Below are positions 1-11,600 of a DNA stretch of 64,000 nt, one piece after another. The notes below the pieces were generated by a model. The model was not told the origin of the DNA, did no database searches, and saw nothing but the letters and a program-made list of their open reading frames with translations. Position 1 is the stretch's first letter, and each line of letters starts with the position of its first letter. The stretch is from Holothuria scabra (taxonomy: Eukaryota; Echinodermata; Holothuroidea; Aspidochirotida; Holothuriidae). A program made the translations under genes and the position numbers. The stretch is from NCBI GenBank assembly GCA_037179385.1, contig CM074194.1:4357001-4421000 (forward strand). The letters are read 5' to 3'.

Positions 1-3000
1 ACGAAAGGGAGGGAAGTGGAGTGGAAATTACCCATGGATTTTGATGCAATTCTACCCCAATAGCTTACGTACGTAATACGTCAAAAATATTGGTTTTAAA
101 GGTGAGATTGTGATAGAATATCTCATTGATTTATTACAAAGGTCAGTCTTACGTGTATTTCATATGAGGGCATAGGAGTTTGAGACGAGTTCCAGAAAAA
201 ACCGTAATTCAGGGAATAAATTCCAAATTTTGGGTAGCTAAAAGTAAGTTTTTGTCAGAAGTCCATCAGAGTAAACTTGAAGCCAAAGTTGAAGAAGTAG
301 CTTATGAAACATGTTTACATCAATATTTAAATGCTTGACATATTAATTTCCTACCCAAACATGAGATGATGGAGTAAAAGTTCCACTTGACCTTTCTTTC
401 AGTGACCAAACAGAATACTTGGCTTTCATGGAACAATGGCAGAAAGTACCACAAGGGCCAAGCAAACTGCAAAAGTGCTTGATACTTTATGATTCCTTAG
501 CTAAACGTGACAATTTGTATACATACATTATATATATTTCCCGGAACAAGGCTATCCGAAGTAGTAATCACTGTTCCACAAGGGATCGAGATTTCCCAAG
601 TAAATCCGAATTTCCGGCCCCAGGTAACACCACCCCTGAAAATGAGCCACTTTGATGAATAGCCGCGCACTTAAAAATTCTCTCCTGAGCCTACTCTGAG
701 CCCACGTACCGGGCAGTTGAGCAATTCCTCGACCACGCCTTCGTACACATCCACTGTGAATGGCACTTTTATGCACATATTCCTCCCTATGCCATAGAGC
801 GGGAACCGATTCTGAGAACCGTGCCGACTAAGGCTCGGTAAATAAAATCACTTTAATGTTCTCTCCGAAAGATGTCATAGAATGTATGTCAAGCCTAGAT
901 ACAACCATATCGAAAGATTTTTACAAAAACGATCATTTGCTCATTTCACACCAAAATTTCTAATCATATTTCGAAATGATATGTCTAGGTGAAAGCAACC
1001 CATGAAACACCAATTTTCATTTCAAATACATGATTTTTTGACGATTTCAAAATTTGTGACGTCATAATTTGGGGGAATTTCCCCCAAATAAAGCGTCATT
1101 TTATGTCACACAAACGCGGTTTACAACAAAATTATAGACCCAAATAACACCAACTCTTTTCCTCCTGCTACCTTTGACATGCAGAAACGCGTTTAGCCAT
1201 TTCGATATATTTGTGGTTAGAAGTTATAATCCTTCAAATTATAAATTTGGGGTGAAAAGCAAGTTTTTGCTTAAAGACTTCAATACTCGTAAGTAAATGT
1301 TTTACGACAAAATTTTAAGGTGTGCCCAATCAAAAATGTATTCACTCTGTGTGTGTAATAGCATGGACATCACAAATCCAAATTTGCCAGACCTTAAATC
1401 CACAACCCCGAGCACAACATTAAGCGAAAAACCGAACAATAACAAACGCCCATACACTTTAACGCATTTGTGAGGTTAATAATCGAAACTTTTCGATATG
1501 ACTAGTACTAAATCTGTCCCCCATAACTAAAATTGTATGTATTGTATATAATTAATGACTGGAGCAAGGAGTCAACTCACAAACCACGATCGTGCGATGA
1601 CCAACACAGCCCTAATTGTCGGCATTACACTTATGCAATTTAATTCTTCAAAAGGGGTCCATTGTTCCCAGTTGGGGCGGCAGGGGGGTTGTCAGATAGC
1701 GCCACCCCTGTCGCTTGCTCTAAAATGAGTATCTATGGTGTTTTTAGGGTGTAAGGTATGTCTATTTTGATGTAATTTCCCATGACTCAAACCCTCGGCC
1801 TATTTCTCTGCTAACATTGTAACTTGACCTTTAACCTTATCTAATTAGCATATTAATATGAATATTTCCCCGTATTTATCAGTTGACATTGTATTTACAG
1901 AATATAAGAACCAAATCTCACATCAGCTAATGACTGGACCGTAAATATATGGAGAAAACGAGATTTTTGATAAATAGAGGGCGTCCTTTGAACTTTAAAC
2001 GTCAAAATGGCGCAGACTAAGCCCGGATATGGCCCGTATTCCCTCGATTTTCGGAATCATCGGCCCAAAATTGACCAAATCCACTTGGTCTCACAAGTTT
2101 CGCTTTCGGGTGACGATACCCCCCCCCCCCCACCCTTCTCCGCCTGGTCTACAGGTATCTAATTCTAAAAATGGCTGGGTGAAACCGGGAAGGTGACCAA
2201 ACTCAATATCCCTAAATGTCTCTATTTCTGCATTAAAAAGCCACAGTTTTCAATTTTAATGCTAGCCACTATTTTCTGCGGAGGGAGAGGGGTAACTTGG
2301 TGACGTTATCTCGAAGTACCGACGGAGTAGCTGTTAAAAATTTGTATAGATTTACAGGGCAACAAGGGGAAAAACAAATAAACAAAGGAAAAAACAAATA
2401 AACAAGAAGAAAAACAAAGAAGTGCTTAAATATTACAAAACGGTTCTGGCAAATATGTGTGTTTTTCTGTTATCTCTTTAACTTTTGTTCTGTAATGTCT
2501 GCGATTTTTTAAGCATAGTTTCGAAGAGAATGGTAAACCGCTTACCAAAAAGATTTGATTTCAAGTTAATGCAGAGAGCTGGAAAAATGAGAGATAGGCC
2601 TATTATTGATGGAAATCTGAAAATTTTGGGATTTTAGTGAAGAATGTACCCTGGTCGAAACAAGTGAACTGGATCAGATATTTAGTCATAACCATTGACG
2701 GACGGAATTGGAAATATTTTCAAACGCTGAAAAATGACGCCCCTTCGGATGAGCCAAGACACAATGAGAACAAACTACAGTCTGTGGTAAAGCGTCCTCT
2801 ACAGGACATTGTTTGGGTCCAGATAAAATCAGCAGATGTCAATATTGCGAAGTTCCTCAAGATGTGTTGCAATCGCAATATGCAACACTCGACGCAAATT
2901 TTTAATTGCCTCACAATTATACAAATCAAAGTTCTCAAACTGTAAACGAGTATGAAAATGTTTCAGAGAGTCTTGCAAGTTTTCAGCTTGCATTAGCACC

Positions 3001-3255
3001 AGGGGCGTGGCTATAGGATCTTAAATGGGAGGGTTTTTCTAGTGTGACCTGGGGGATGGGGTTTAAAAGGTGGGTGTCCTCTCTCTCTCTTCTTGGCAAA
3101 AATCGTTTTCTGGGTCAAATTTGTGCCTTAAACGAGTTCGGTTTGTGCAAGATGTGGTCCTAATTGTTTTTCAAACTTGGATCACGGGGCTTCAACCGCT
3201 TGAATGACACCTCTTTTAATTCCTGCTCACTCTGTTTCATCAAGTGGTGCAGCCT
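1..3255. other. Non-coding, AT-rich stretch
   Basis: No gene is supported here. The open frames are short, lack recognisable domains and have no splice context. It holds a small palindrome next to a CRE-like site (1057-1089), a 13-base C run at 2119-2131, an A-rich AAACAAATAAAC tract at about 2363-2420, and a GCGCCACCCCTG motif at 1699-1710 that resembles the right end of the hAT-type element at 49869-52280. Confidence 0.6.
1057..1089. repeat. CRE palindrome beside an 11-bp inverted repeat
   Basis: TGACGTCA (1057-1064) is a perfect CRE/ATF-type palindrome. It abuts an inverted repeat at 1067-1089 with arms ATTTGGGGGAA and TTCCCCCAAAT around one central base. No gene start is visible beside it, so a regulatory role is not supported. 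It may be the core of an old MITE. Confidence 0.4.
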
Positions 3256-3267
3256 ACAACCACCTTT

Positions 3268-3506
3268 CAGACGGCGTGTTTGGTCTAACGGTAGAGCATA
3301 CGCCTCTCACGCGAAGGGTCCGTGTTCGATTCCCAGGTCATACCAAAGACTCTAAAAATGAAACTTACTGCCATTTTGCGTGATGCTCCGCATAAGCAAT
3401 GGAGAAGGGAAAGCAAGCCAGTGAGCCACAACTGGAAAACAGGCCGCGGTGGGCTCAACTTGAACCAATAGGTTGGAAACTGGGTAACAGTCTATCTAAC
3501 TAACTA
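3268..3506 (+). mobile_element. tRNA-derived SINE, complete copy with target duplications
   Basis: The head is tRNA-like, with an A box (TGGTCTAACGG at 3281-3291) and a B box (GTTCGATTCCC at 3333-3343). A CTC triplet sits in a seven-base loop closed by CGC/GCG, which fits a tRNA-Glu ancestor. The tRNA-unrelated body follows, and the 3' tail is CTAACTAACTAAC. Twelve-base direct repeats ACAACCACCTTT flank it at 3256-3267 and 3507-3518. Three other copies in the window (18222-18375, 21807-22029, 28121-28203) share the head or body and confirm a family. It is not a functional tRNA gene, because the acceptor stem does not close and it continues into the SINE body. Confidence 0.88.
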
Positions 3507-3518
3507 ACAACCACCTTT

Positions 3519-4475
3519 GAAAGGAGTGAACCTTTCTCATCTGAGACGGTGTTCAACAGAAAAGGAAAAGATCGCCATGCATCTTTATGTATGTAACATC
3601 AATCCCAGGCAGTGACATATATTCAGTGACTCAACTAAATGTTAAAAAAACACTTTCGAACCTTGAATAACGAGGTTCCTTGCTTAGGCGGCTAAATTTA
3701 TTTTTTTCAATTTTGATGAGATCCCGGCACTGTACAACGTGAGAAAATTCCGTGACGTCACATTGTTGAGGTTTTGTGTTGATAAAGAAGAATGTAAAAA
3801 GGTGCTTGTTTTGTTAGAAGAGAAAATGAAAACTCGTCATTGTAATCATGTTTTTAAATTCATTTCCAAAAACAGATAAATATCAGGATATGACTTGATG
3901 AAATAGCATTACAAGCTGTGCCACATCCTTAACTTATACCTAAAACAAACAAAATCCAATTAGTGGTTTATTTCCTTTGCAAACACGTATCCTCATATCA
4001 TAGTATTTATACATAATTTGTTGCCGTTTATAATTTCAAGCTGATCTGGGTTTTAATGTCAGACATTTATTGTTTTTCTGAGTAGCTTAACCAGTCGTTG
4101 ATAGATGCACAACTTTATTTATACACAGTAAACACAAACTTGACCGCATACAAGACACTTATCTTGTTCGTTGATAGAGGGCGTAAAGGACTATGGTTGT
4201 GGGTACTTAACCACTTTAAAGGAACAATAAGGCAAAGGGTGGCGAGTAAGACGACTCTTTGGAATTACGCTGGAGTGTGATCCTTTGACGAAAATATAAT
4301 TTTCCCAGGCAAAAGGAGTGCAGAGAGTAGGTGAAAGGGGACCGCCATCGCCCTAGGACGAGTCAGCTACGGCTACAAAAACGGGAACTAAATATTGAAG
4401 ATAAGATGAAACCACTGAAAGAGAGGAGGGACAAGGGTCACTGAGGAAGTTTGCCTTTCTTTGTCTAAAATTATA
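3519..4475. other. No recognisable feature
   Basis: AT-rich sequence with no gene, repeat ends or RNA gene that I can support. The 60-codon open frame near 4098 has no domain or splice signals. Confidence 0.5.
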
Positions 4476-4801
4476 GGGTTGATGCGCACTGTTTAACAAG
4501 GTGTTTCTTAATTGGCTGTTTCCATTGTATTGTATCGATTGTATACTTTGTTCAAGTTATGGATTAGGTTAGGATTAGAGCTATCGTTACACTGTAAGAA
4601 ATTACGCCGGGTAGATTTACAAAACAAAAAATAAAGAAAAAAAAAACAGAAAAGTTCTGGAAACCAAGTTATTACCAGAACTTTTATGTAATCTTTATGT
4701 TTCTCTTTATTTTTTATGCTGTAAATTTAAAACGAATTTGAGCCATTTTTTACAGTGTAACCAGTAAGGACACTTCTTCGTTAAACAGTGCGCATCGCCC
4801 C
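4476..4801. mobile_element. MITE with 22-bp terminal inverted repeats
   Basis: The left end GGG-TT-GATGCGCACTGTTTAAC (4476-4497) is matched in inverse at 4780-4801. Seventeen bases (4481-4497 versus 4780-4796) pair perfectly. Length is 326 bp, with no coding capacity. Flanks AAATTATA (4468-4475) and AAATTGTG (4802-4809) could be a decayed 8-bp target duplication. A second inverted-repeat element (4590-4757) is nested inside it. Confidence 0.72.
4590..4757. mobile_element. Nested TA-flanked MITE (CACTGTAA ends)
   Basis: CACTGTAAGAAAT at the left and its inverse TTTTTTACAGTG at the right are flanked by TA at 4588-4589 and 4758-4759. The 168-bp element lies inside the larger MITE at 4476-4801. 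The TA duplication and CACTG ends fit Tc1/mariner-type non-autonomous elements; this class call is inference. Confidence 0.65.
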
Positions 4802-5093
4802 AAATTGTGTATCTTGAGAAACACACCGATAGTATACGACATGTTACAGGTTCATACTACTATACGCTTTTCACATGTGGCAAGGTACTTCGCATCTTTT
4901 ACGACAACAGCATGCGATAATGAAAACCTATCTTGACTACGTGCACAACCTAAAATAATTCTAGGTCTGGTTTCCAAAATCAAAACACTTCAGAGAAATA
5001 TTGACACTTAAGTGGATGGAATGTAATGTTTTTCTGTTCTGTAAAGTAGCATAGAACTCAAACTTTCACGCTCAGGCAGAAGACCCCACTTAC

Positions 5094-5267
5094 CAGTGTT
5101 GTAATCGAGTCACTACATTATTCAAGTTGACTCGAGTCACCAGTTTTCAAACTTTTAAGTGACTCGAGTCACTGTACTATTTCAATGGGGAAATTTCTCC
5201 TGAATTCTGTCGAGTCACTATCATTTTGAGAGGAAGTGACTCGAAATCCTGACTTGTTACAAAACTG
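5094..5267. mobile_element. hAT-type MITE with perfect 8-bp target duplication
   Basis: Ends are CAGTGTTGTAATCGAGTC and, inverted, CAGTTTTGTAACAAGTC. The 8-bp direct repeat CCACTTAC flanks it at 5086-5093 and 5268-5275. The interior is rich in GACTCGAGTCAC palindromes. The 8-bp duplication and CAG-type termini are hallmarks of the hAT superfamily. It is 174 bp with no coding capacity. A related copy lies at 5934-6119. Confidence 0.85.
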
Positions 5268-5766
5268 CCACTTACTTTAACAAAATATTCATTACTTATA
5301 CAGGTCCATCTCGTTCCATTTTTATTGGAATTTGAGCAGAGAAGATAAATTCTTCTGAAATGGAGTAACATTTCATTTCATTTATTTGTTTTTCCACAAT
5401 ATTTGATAGTGATTGGTACAATGTCAGAAATAAAAGTAGAATATTACATGAAATCAAAGTATTGTGAATTGAAGCACTCTAAAAAACTCATGGGGTTCGT
5501 CGAGTAAAGTGCTCCCAATGAAGAAGGTGGAAGAAAAAAGAACTAGGATAGTACAAACTAAAACTAAAAAAGTACGTGAGGACAGGAGATATCAAAACAA
5601 AGAGAAAACACATGCGATCATGAATACCTGTCCGATAACATACACTAGATCCCTTCCTCGTTACCACCCATCCCACCTCACACTTACCCCACATAACCTA
5701 CCTGTACCCCCCACCCTTACCACATTCATTACATTACCCTGACCCTACACATAACATTTCACCCTG

Positions 5767-5780
5767 CCCCCCCCCCCCCC
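5767..5780 (+). repeat. 14-base C run
   Basis: Homopolymer tract inside C-rich DNA. Comparable runs occur at 2119-2131 (C), 51254-51268 (G) and 52703-52719 (G). Length may be unreliable in the assembly. Confidence 0.8.
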
Positions 5781-5933
5781 ACGACACGCCTCCTCAAGGA
5801 GAAAGATCCGAAGGGAATGGTTATAGGGCTACTACAATTAGACTAACAAGGATTTGAATGAAAAAAAGATAAAATTTTCAAGGTAAAACTGTTACAGAAC
5901 ACGGTTAAATTTATTTATCAGTTTAGGTATTTG

Positions 5934-6119
5934 TAGTGCTGTAGTCGAGTTCAGGGAGTCTGAGTCACGAGTCCCGCAATATTCAACTTTCAATAACTCG
6001 AGTCCGGACAGGGACTCGAGTCCCTGTACCTTCTCAATGGGGAGAAACAAACTTCCCGGCCTAGTCCTTCGAATTCTGAATCACGATCGAGTCAGAGTCG
6101 GGACTTGACTACAGCCCTG
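5934..6119. mobile_element. hAT-type MITE, related copy of 5094-5267
   Basis: Termini TAGTGCTGTAGTCGAGT and, inverted, CAGGGCTGTAGTCAAGT match in 14 of 17 positions. Flanks GGTATTTG (5926-5933) and TGTATTTG (6120-6127) are an 8-bp target duplication with one mismatch. The interior has the same GACTCGAGTC palindromes and a shared TCAATGGGGA block with the first copy. Length 186 bp, non-coding. Confidence 0.82.
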
Positions 6120-6127
6120 TGTATTTG

Positions 6128-7470
6128 CTCACAAATATCTAGCATTATTATGCTTCTGAAGAAAACATTACATAAACCAAGGGCCGATTCTAGTTGAATT
6201 TACCCCATAGATAACAAGAATATCACGTGATTGATTGGAGCCATTCCTGGATTAAGATACCGCAGTATACTAATTTTAATAGGGCTGCAGGGGCGGCCTG
6301 TATTTTTCCCTTTTAATGATGTGTGTGCCTCTGACTTTGAATTGGAAAATCATATTAAGGGCCGTGGTCGAATTGAATTGAATTGAATTGAAAGAATTGA
6401 CAAGAATTATAACTTGGCATTTCTTACTACAGACTCATAATTGTGCATCCGGAATGTTACTAATCAATTTGTCCAAGGGTGAAAAGAAGAAGGGGGAATT
6501 TTAACCATTAATGAATCACAGTCGTGGGGCTTGCTCAAAAGGGAAGGGGACTCAGATTTTGATTTCACCTAAGTGGAAAATGCAGCTACATGTTATCCCC
6601 AAAATTGCCGGTTTTCTCAACCAATTTTGGCAGATTAGCTTTATGTTTTTCAATAAGAACAGCCTAATGTATTCTCTTTTTCAGCCCCTCCCCCAAATTA
6701 TGTTTACCTCATATAGTGATTATTCATATTTGAATCTCAGAAGAGTGGTTTTGATGATCTCTATCTGTTTATAGGAAGCTGGAAATGAGGAGTTGAAAGG
6801 TGTCTGGATGGCAACTTGGGGCCATATTTGTCAGAAATTTTAAAATTTAGTGTAAATTTGTTATCAGTCCATCTTACACTGTTAACACCTTAAACTATAA
6901 AAGGTAAAATAAGAGATATCACTGGCTGATATTCTATGAGTATCGATAAAAAATAAACTTTGTGAAAAGTCCCATAAAAATCATTTTGGCGGTATTCAAA
7001 CTAATAAATACACTGATTTTTCGCACGGGAGTTTATAAAGTTTTCTAACAAATTGTAATACTATCAAAATGTGAGTGAAAATGATGAATGGCGAGATCGT
7101 TAGGTACAAGTCGTTAGGAGTGCAAAAATGCCACAGTCTATTCCCTTTTCGCTTGCATTTCCACCAAATCGCTTGACTGTTATGTTATATAAGTACTGTA
7201 CTCTTCGAACAGTTGCAAATTGATTGGGTTGACGATGTCGACGTTTGTGGAGAAGAAAAGTGTGTAATATTCTACATTTTACCTAATTTATCATAGTACT
7301 GTTTTCATTTCCATTTTTCTTCGGGAGGATTTTTGAAGTTCTCCCTCCCATAAATGTGAGGTGCCCATCACCCCCTTCATGATCTTCGTCCGTGAGTTTT
7401 CCTCATTTCTTCCCAATATGTTAAAAATCGGTAGAGCAGGAAAGAGACAACTTGCCGTGGTGCAAATTCT
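6128..7470. other. No gene seen; short GAATT microsatellite
   Basis: AT-rich non-coding DNA. The only structure I can support is a (GAATT)n tract at about 6370-6391. The 87-codon open frame at 6511-6774 shows no domain and is judged spurious. Confidence 0.5.
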
Positions 7471-7473
7471 TGT

Positions 7474-7560
7474 TAGTGCTGTAGTATTTGAGACCGGTTT
7501 TGAGTCAGAATTGTGAGGTCTCAGACGGACTAGTGCTGTAGTACTCGAAACTGATTTCGA
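7474..7560. mobile_element. Two broken hAT-type termini in tandem
   Basis: TAGTGCTGTAGTA occurs at 7474-7486 and again at 7531-7543, each followed by a degenerate TCGA-rich stretch. These resemble the left end of the MITE at 5934. No matching right end or target duplication was found, so they are fragments. Confidence 0.4.
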
Positions 7561-7580
7561 GTGAAAACTTATAACACTGA

Positions 7581-8005
7581 AGCCGTGTTCCCATTTGATC
7601 CAGGGAGGTGGATCTTGATCTACCGAGGTGGATCAAACACTAATGGGAACGCAGATCAACAACACTCACTCAAGATCAAGATCCACCGATTTTGATCGAC
7701 CGTTCGGGGTAGATCAGATCCACCGCGCTGGATCAAAGTTTGTAATGGGAACACATCGGTAGATCAAGTGACCCTGGATCTCCGGTTACACTCATGTATG
7801 TTTTTGTGATACATCGATACGAAATGCATGGCAGGCCGACTTGTAAACACTGGTGACCTTTTCGCGCTTGCGCAATGTGTTCATAAAACACGTTTGATCT
7901 ACCGCGCTCACTCAAATGGGAACGCGGATCTCGATCAAGGTAACTGATGTTGATCCACCTCGGTAGATCAAGATCCACCTCCCTGGATCAAATGGGAACA
8001 CGGCT
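7581..8005. mobile_element. GATC-packed MITE with ~57-bp terminal inverted repeats
   Basis: The first ~57 bases (starting AGCCGTGTTCCCATTTGATC) are repeated in near-perfect inverse at the right end (ending GATCAAATGGGAACACGGCT). TGA at 7578-7580 and 8006-8008 is a 3-bp target duplication. The 425-bp element holds 20 GATC tetramers by my count, most inside recurring TTGATC, TAGATC and GTGGATC words. It has no open frame. A 3-bp duplication with long terminal repeats fits PIF/Harbinger or CACTA derivatives, but I cannot place the superfamily. Confidence 0.88.
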
Positions 8006-8008
8006 TGA

Positions 8009-9340
8009 GACGCGTGAGTATAAGATTCAAGTTGCAACGACTAGTGGGATTCGGACTGGATCTTGTACAGTCCAGACTTATCAATGAGTTATAAGATTCC
8101 CGAGATCGAAAGAAGTTGCTCGCCACCTAAACAGCTCCACATCAGAGGCGTCGCCATATTTTTCAGTCTAAGGGGCAATGGGGGCACGAAGATTTTGCAG
8201 AGCACTGCTAGCACAATCATGGCACCGGATGCGCCACTGAGCGCCAAGCCCAAGATCCTGACAGGTGCGGTCCAATGGTCCGCCTTTAGGGCCCCTTAAG
8301 AAGTTTTGGGCCGAAGGCCCGGTTGGGGTCCAGAGACGAAGCCCGTTACGATCCATTTTGAAACAACTGAACAAAATGTAGCAAATATGGAAGTTGGTCC
8401 AAAAAAGAACAACTCTCTGTCTAAACTGTAACAATAGGGGCGTTTCAAATAAAAAAGTTGCGAATTTTAACATGAGACCGGAAGCTCAAATTTGGAATTT
8501 ACAGATCCTAGTGACCGGGTAACCACCCCCAATTCCTGAGTCTGTCATTTTGTCCACCATCTTGGAATGTTTATACCTCACAGGAGACAACCAATACGGG
8601 TATGATAAGGCACGAGAATTCGACTTGTGCAACTTTCAGGCCGATCCGACTTTGTTTGGTGAGGTTGTGACAGGTACATTTATCTTCTTTGGCAGATAAA
8701 TGGGTAAGAAATAGACTTTCCAGATGCCAATGGACCACACTGAGCTCAACAGAACAAGTTTAGGCTCTCACCTTTTTCATGGGGGCCATTTTGATTTCTA
8801 TAAACACACAGAAGACACCCAAAGAATCCATCTCAGGTGTACAGTATGTCATGAACAGATGAATGGTACAATTCCAAGCAATTCACAGTCCGATCTGGTT
8901 AAGTAATGACACTTTGAAAACCGGCAGAAATCTTGGACTTATTTCAATACCGTCTGCATGATGTGGATCTTAACGCGGCTACATTTTGGGCAAAATATAT
9001 GGGGATAGTTTCAGGGATGTTATAATGCTAAATTGGTTTGCATCACAACCATAGACTCTTTGATACACCTTGTATATCGTGTCACGCACGTGTAGCTATG
9101 TACACTCCGTTCGATAGGGCCTCAACAGTCATAGATAAAGTAATAATGACTATACTTGAAATAAATTAACGACAACAAACCACATGGTTGTTACCAGTAG
9201 TCTACTAGACTCGTGCACTCCCGAGACTAGTATTTATATTTGAAAAAAAAAAAAACACTCAAAACATATCAAAATAATTCCAACCAGAAAGTCAAAAGGC
9301 TTAGCGATTAATTCCTGCTGAAATGTAATGTTTTTTTTTT
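8009..9340. other. No recognisable gene
   Basis: Non-coding DNA. A CAGAGGCGTCGCCA-like word near 8141 followed by a G-rich tract resembles a hAT left end, but no right end is visible. The 101-codon minus frame at 8168-8473 is unsupported. A 13-base A run lies at about 9243-9255. Confidence 0.45.
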
Positions 9341-9349
9341 TCAGAATTG

Positions 9350-9657
9350 ACAGCGTTTCTTAGTTTAAGAAAAACAATAGGGTTCATCTTCACAATATGG
9401 GTAATGCACATATTAAAACACGTAAAAGATCCCTCACTGTTACACTTCGAGAAATATTGTTAATAAAATTTTTAACCTTCTAATTATGGACAATGCACAT
9501 GCGTAGAATGAGGTTCCTCAATGTTACTCTTCTAGAGATATTGTGATTAAAATTTTTTTCCTTCTGACCTCAGCAAGGTGATCCCACATGAACTTTGACT
9601 TCACCAAAATGATAGGGATCCTCTACTAAATATGGCTAAACCACACACCAAATATCA
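9350..9657 (-). repeat. Old minisatellite-module copy, part 1 (interrupted)
   Basis: Contains decayed minus-strand units of the ~145-bp family found at 12.8-15.0 kb and 53.9-56.5 kb: phrases such as CACCAAAATGATAGGGATC and CAAATATCATATTAG match the unit order. The copy resumes at 11344 after a 1674-bp element inserted within one unit. Confidence 0.7.
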
Positions 9658-9663
9658 TATTAG

Positions 9664-11337
9664 CAGGCCTCACAGCACTTCTTCTCTTAAATATAGCTTT
9701 TTTAAAGGTTTTAGTACTAAAATATAGGTTTTTTAAAGGTTATCAAGTGCCAAAATATAGGTTTTTACAGGTTTACAAGATTTGTTTTCCAGCACGATAA
9801 AAGCAATAAACATGAAATTCTTACCTCAACTCTCAGTTTTACAAAACGAAATTCAGAATTCATACCACTTTGCAGGTACCCAAGGACTTCTAGCTTTTCA
9901 GGTGATACTCCCCATGCACATCTGCAATAAAGAATGCATTTTTTCAACTACATGCGGAATAAGCTTTAAGTACTCAACTCCAAGGTAAAACACATTGGTT
10001 CACAGTGAAAAAACATATTCCTGGCATTGATGAGAAAGGAAAAAATACAGGCAACTACTTCATATCAAGAATACCTGTACTTTTTAGGAGTAATGTACGG
10101 TTAAATCATGAAAAAAGAGGAACTAGTTCAGAAAGAGCAATATAAGCACTAACATTTCATCTGAAAACCTAAGGCAACTTTCAATACATTTTGAATACAG
10201 TAACCAAACTGCTTGTGAATACTAACCAGGCATTAACACTTTGTTATCCTTACAAGTTTAAACAAAGATGAGGTGAATTATTAATAGCAGCCAAACACAA
10301 CATCAGAAAATGAAAATACAAAATAAATGCATGTCAACAGAGTTTACTTTGCAACTAAACATCTAACAGAGTATGCGGGACAGTTCACTTTTTAAGTTTC
10401 TTTGATGCCTTTTCATATCCAGCTATTATCTTTCTTTTCTTTTCAGTTAGAATTTTCAGTTCTTTTTCTGCCTCATCAAGTTTTTTCGGTGCAACCTCCA
10501 AGAACCCTGAAGCTAAAGACACATTGTTCATGTCCTTTTCTTTGATTGCCTTGGTCAATCTTTCCTGTGTCTTCTGAAGCAAAGTTTTTGCTCTTTGATA
10601 TTCCTCTTCTTTTCTTTTCCCTTCTTTTCAAATCCTACCGTTTTATTTATTTAATTTTTTTTTTGCTCGAAGAGCAACAAGAAGAAAAGCAAAAGGATTT
10701 CCTTAGCTAATATTTCAGGCATCCCTTATGTACGCTCATTTTCTTGCAGACCCTACATATATACCAGAGCACACAGATCCCCTTACCTGTAGATTTCATA
10801 ACTAGGGAAGTAAATCAACTGGTTAATTTGTGGCTTACTCACATATTCATGTAACTTTGTGCAGCCCACTGCATGGTGTTCTTTGCCACCTGACATCTAC
10901 ATAGGTGCAAGCTGAGTTTCAACATGAAATGTTAGACTGTCCGGACATCCTGCCAAGTTCTATTTCCGAAACACTGAATGTCTTTAAGTCTAATTGTTAA
11001 CAAAATTTACATAAATTCTTTCATACAAATTGTTACATATTATGCAAGGTCTACTAAAATAGTTTTAATGACCTTTTCAACATTTTTACTAGCCCAACCA
11101 GATGATTGTAATTGAACACACAAATTAAGTTACATCATATGGAGGGACCTAGGTACCGGGTCAGTGATGTTGTCTGTCCTTAATAGGGGTAGTGAACATC
11201 ATCCCTATACACTCCTAGTTTTAAAGTAATCAGAAAAATTCAAAATTTCGGTTTATATAGGTTATATAGGATATTTTTGAAAAGATATAGGCTCCCAACA
11301 TGAAAAATAGGTTTGACAGGTTTCACTGTGAGGCCTG
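9664..11337. mobile_element. 1674-bp terminal-inverted-repeat element with 6-bp target duplication
   Basis: Ends are CAGGCCTCACAG (9664-9675) and its perfect inverse CTGTGAGGCCTG (11326-11337). TATTAG is duplicated at 9658-9663 and 11338-11343. Removing the element and one TATTAG restores an uninterrupted unit of the surrounding repeat, so both boundaries are firm. Sub-terminal ATAGGTTT words recur at both ends (9690-9780 and 11250-11315). A coiled-coil open frame lies inside at 10385-10627. A solitary end of the same family is at 17969-18062. CAG termini suggest a hAT relative, but the usual hAT duplication is 8 bp, so the superfamily is open. Confidence 0.85.
10385..10627 (-). CDS. Coiled-coil open reading frame inside the 1.67-kb element
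   Basis: An 80-codon minus-strand frame runs from just after an in-frame TGA (10628-10630) to a TGA at 10385-10387. There is no good ATG near its start; the first Met (KDMNN) is about 30 codons in. The protein is extremely charged and heptad-like throughout (for example TKAIKEKDMNN, LDEAEKELKILTEKKRK, KASKKLKK), so a continuous coiled coil is likely. The bias is unlike the surrounding non-coding DNA. It could be the last exon or C-terminal remnant of a protein carried or captured by the element at 9664-11337. I do not recognise a family, and function is unknown. Confidence 0.45.
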   Translation of the reverse strand, partial: KEGKRKEEEYQRAKTLLQKTQERLTKAIKEKDMNNVSLASGFLEVAPKKLDEAEKELKILTEKKRKIIAGYEKASKKLKK

Positions 11338-11343
11338 TATTAG

Positions 11344-11600
11344 TCACAATTATGCTTCTTAAGATATCATGTTTACAAGGTGTTGACCTTTTGATCAGTG
11401 GTGACCCCAGAAAACCTTTGATCTCCACCAAAAACAATAGGGATCATCTACCTAAAATGGGCAGTCTTTAAGCAAAGTATGCAGTCCATCAGTGTTTCCC
11501 TTGTTGCATTATCTTGTTTACAAGAAAAGCTTCACATATGAACAAACACACAAAAACACATGACTTCACCATTGCATGGATTTCTTCTGCTAATGCAAGG
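11344..11600 (-). repeat. Old minisatellite-module copy, part 2
   Basis: Continues the unit broken at 9657 (TTAAGATATCATGTTTACAA, then TGACCCCAGAAAACCTTTGA, then CACCAAAAACAATAGGGATC). It ends at a degenerate version of the module end, where CATGGATTTCTTCTGCTAATGC at 11575-11596 corresponds to the GGTTTC..GAAACC hairpin of better copies. Confidence 0.65.

Noticed and set aside
3275..3350. A genuine tRNA-Glu gene
   Set aside because: A and B boxes are present, but the acceptor stem does not close, the sequence continues into a SINE body, and 12-bp target duplications flank the whole unit.
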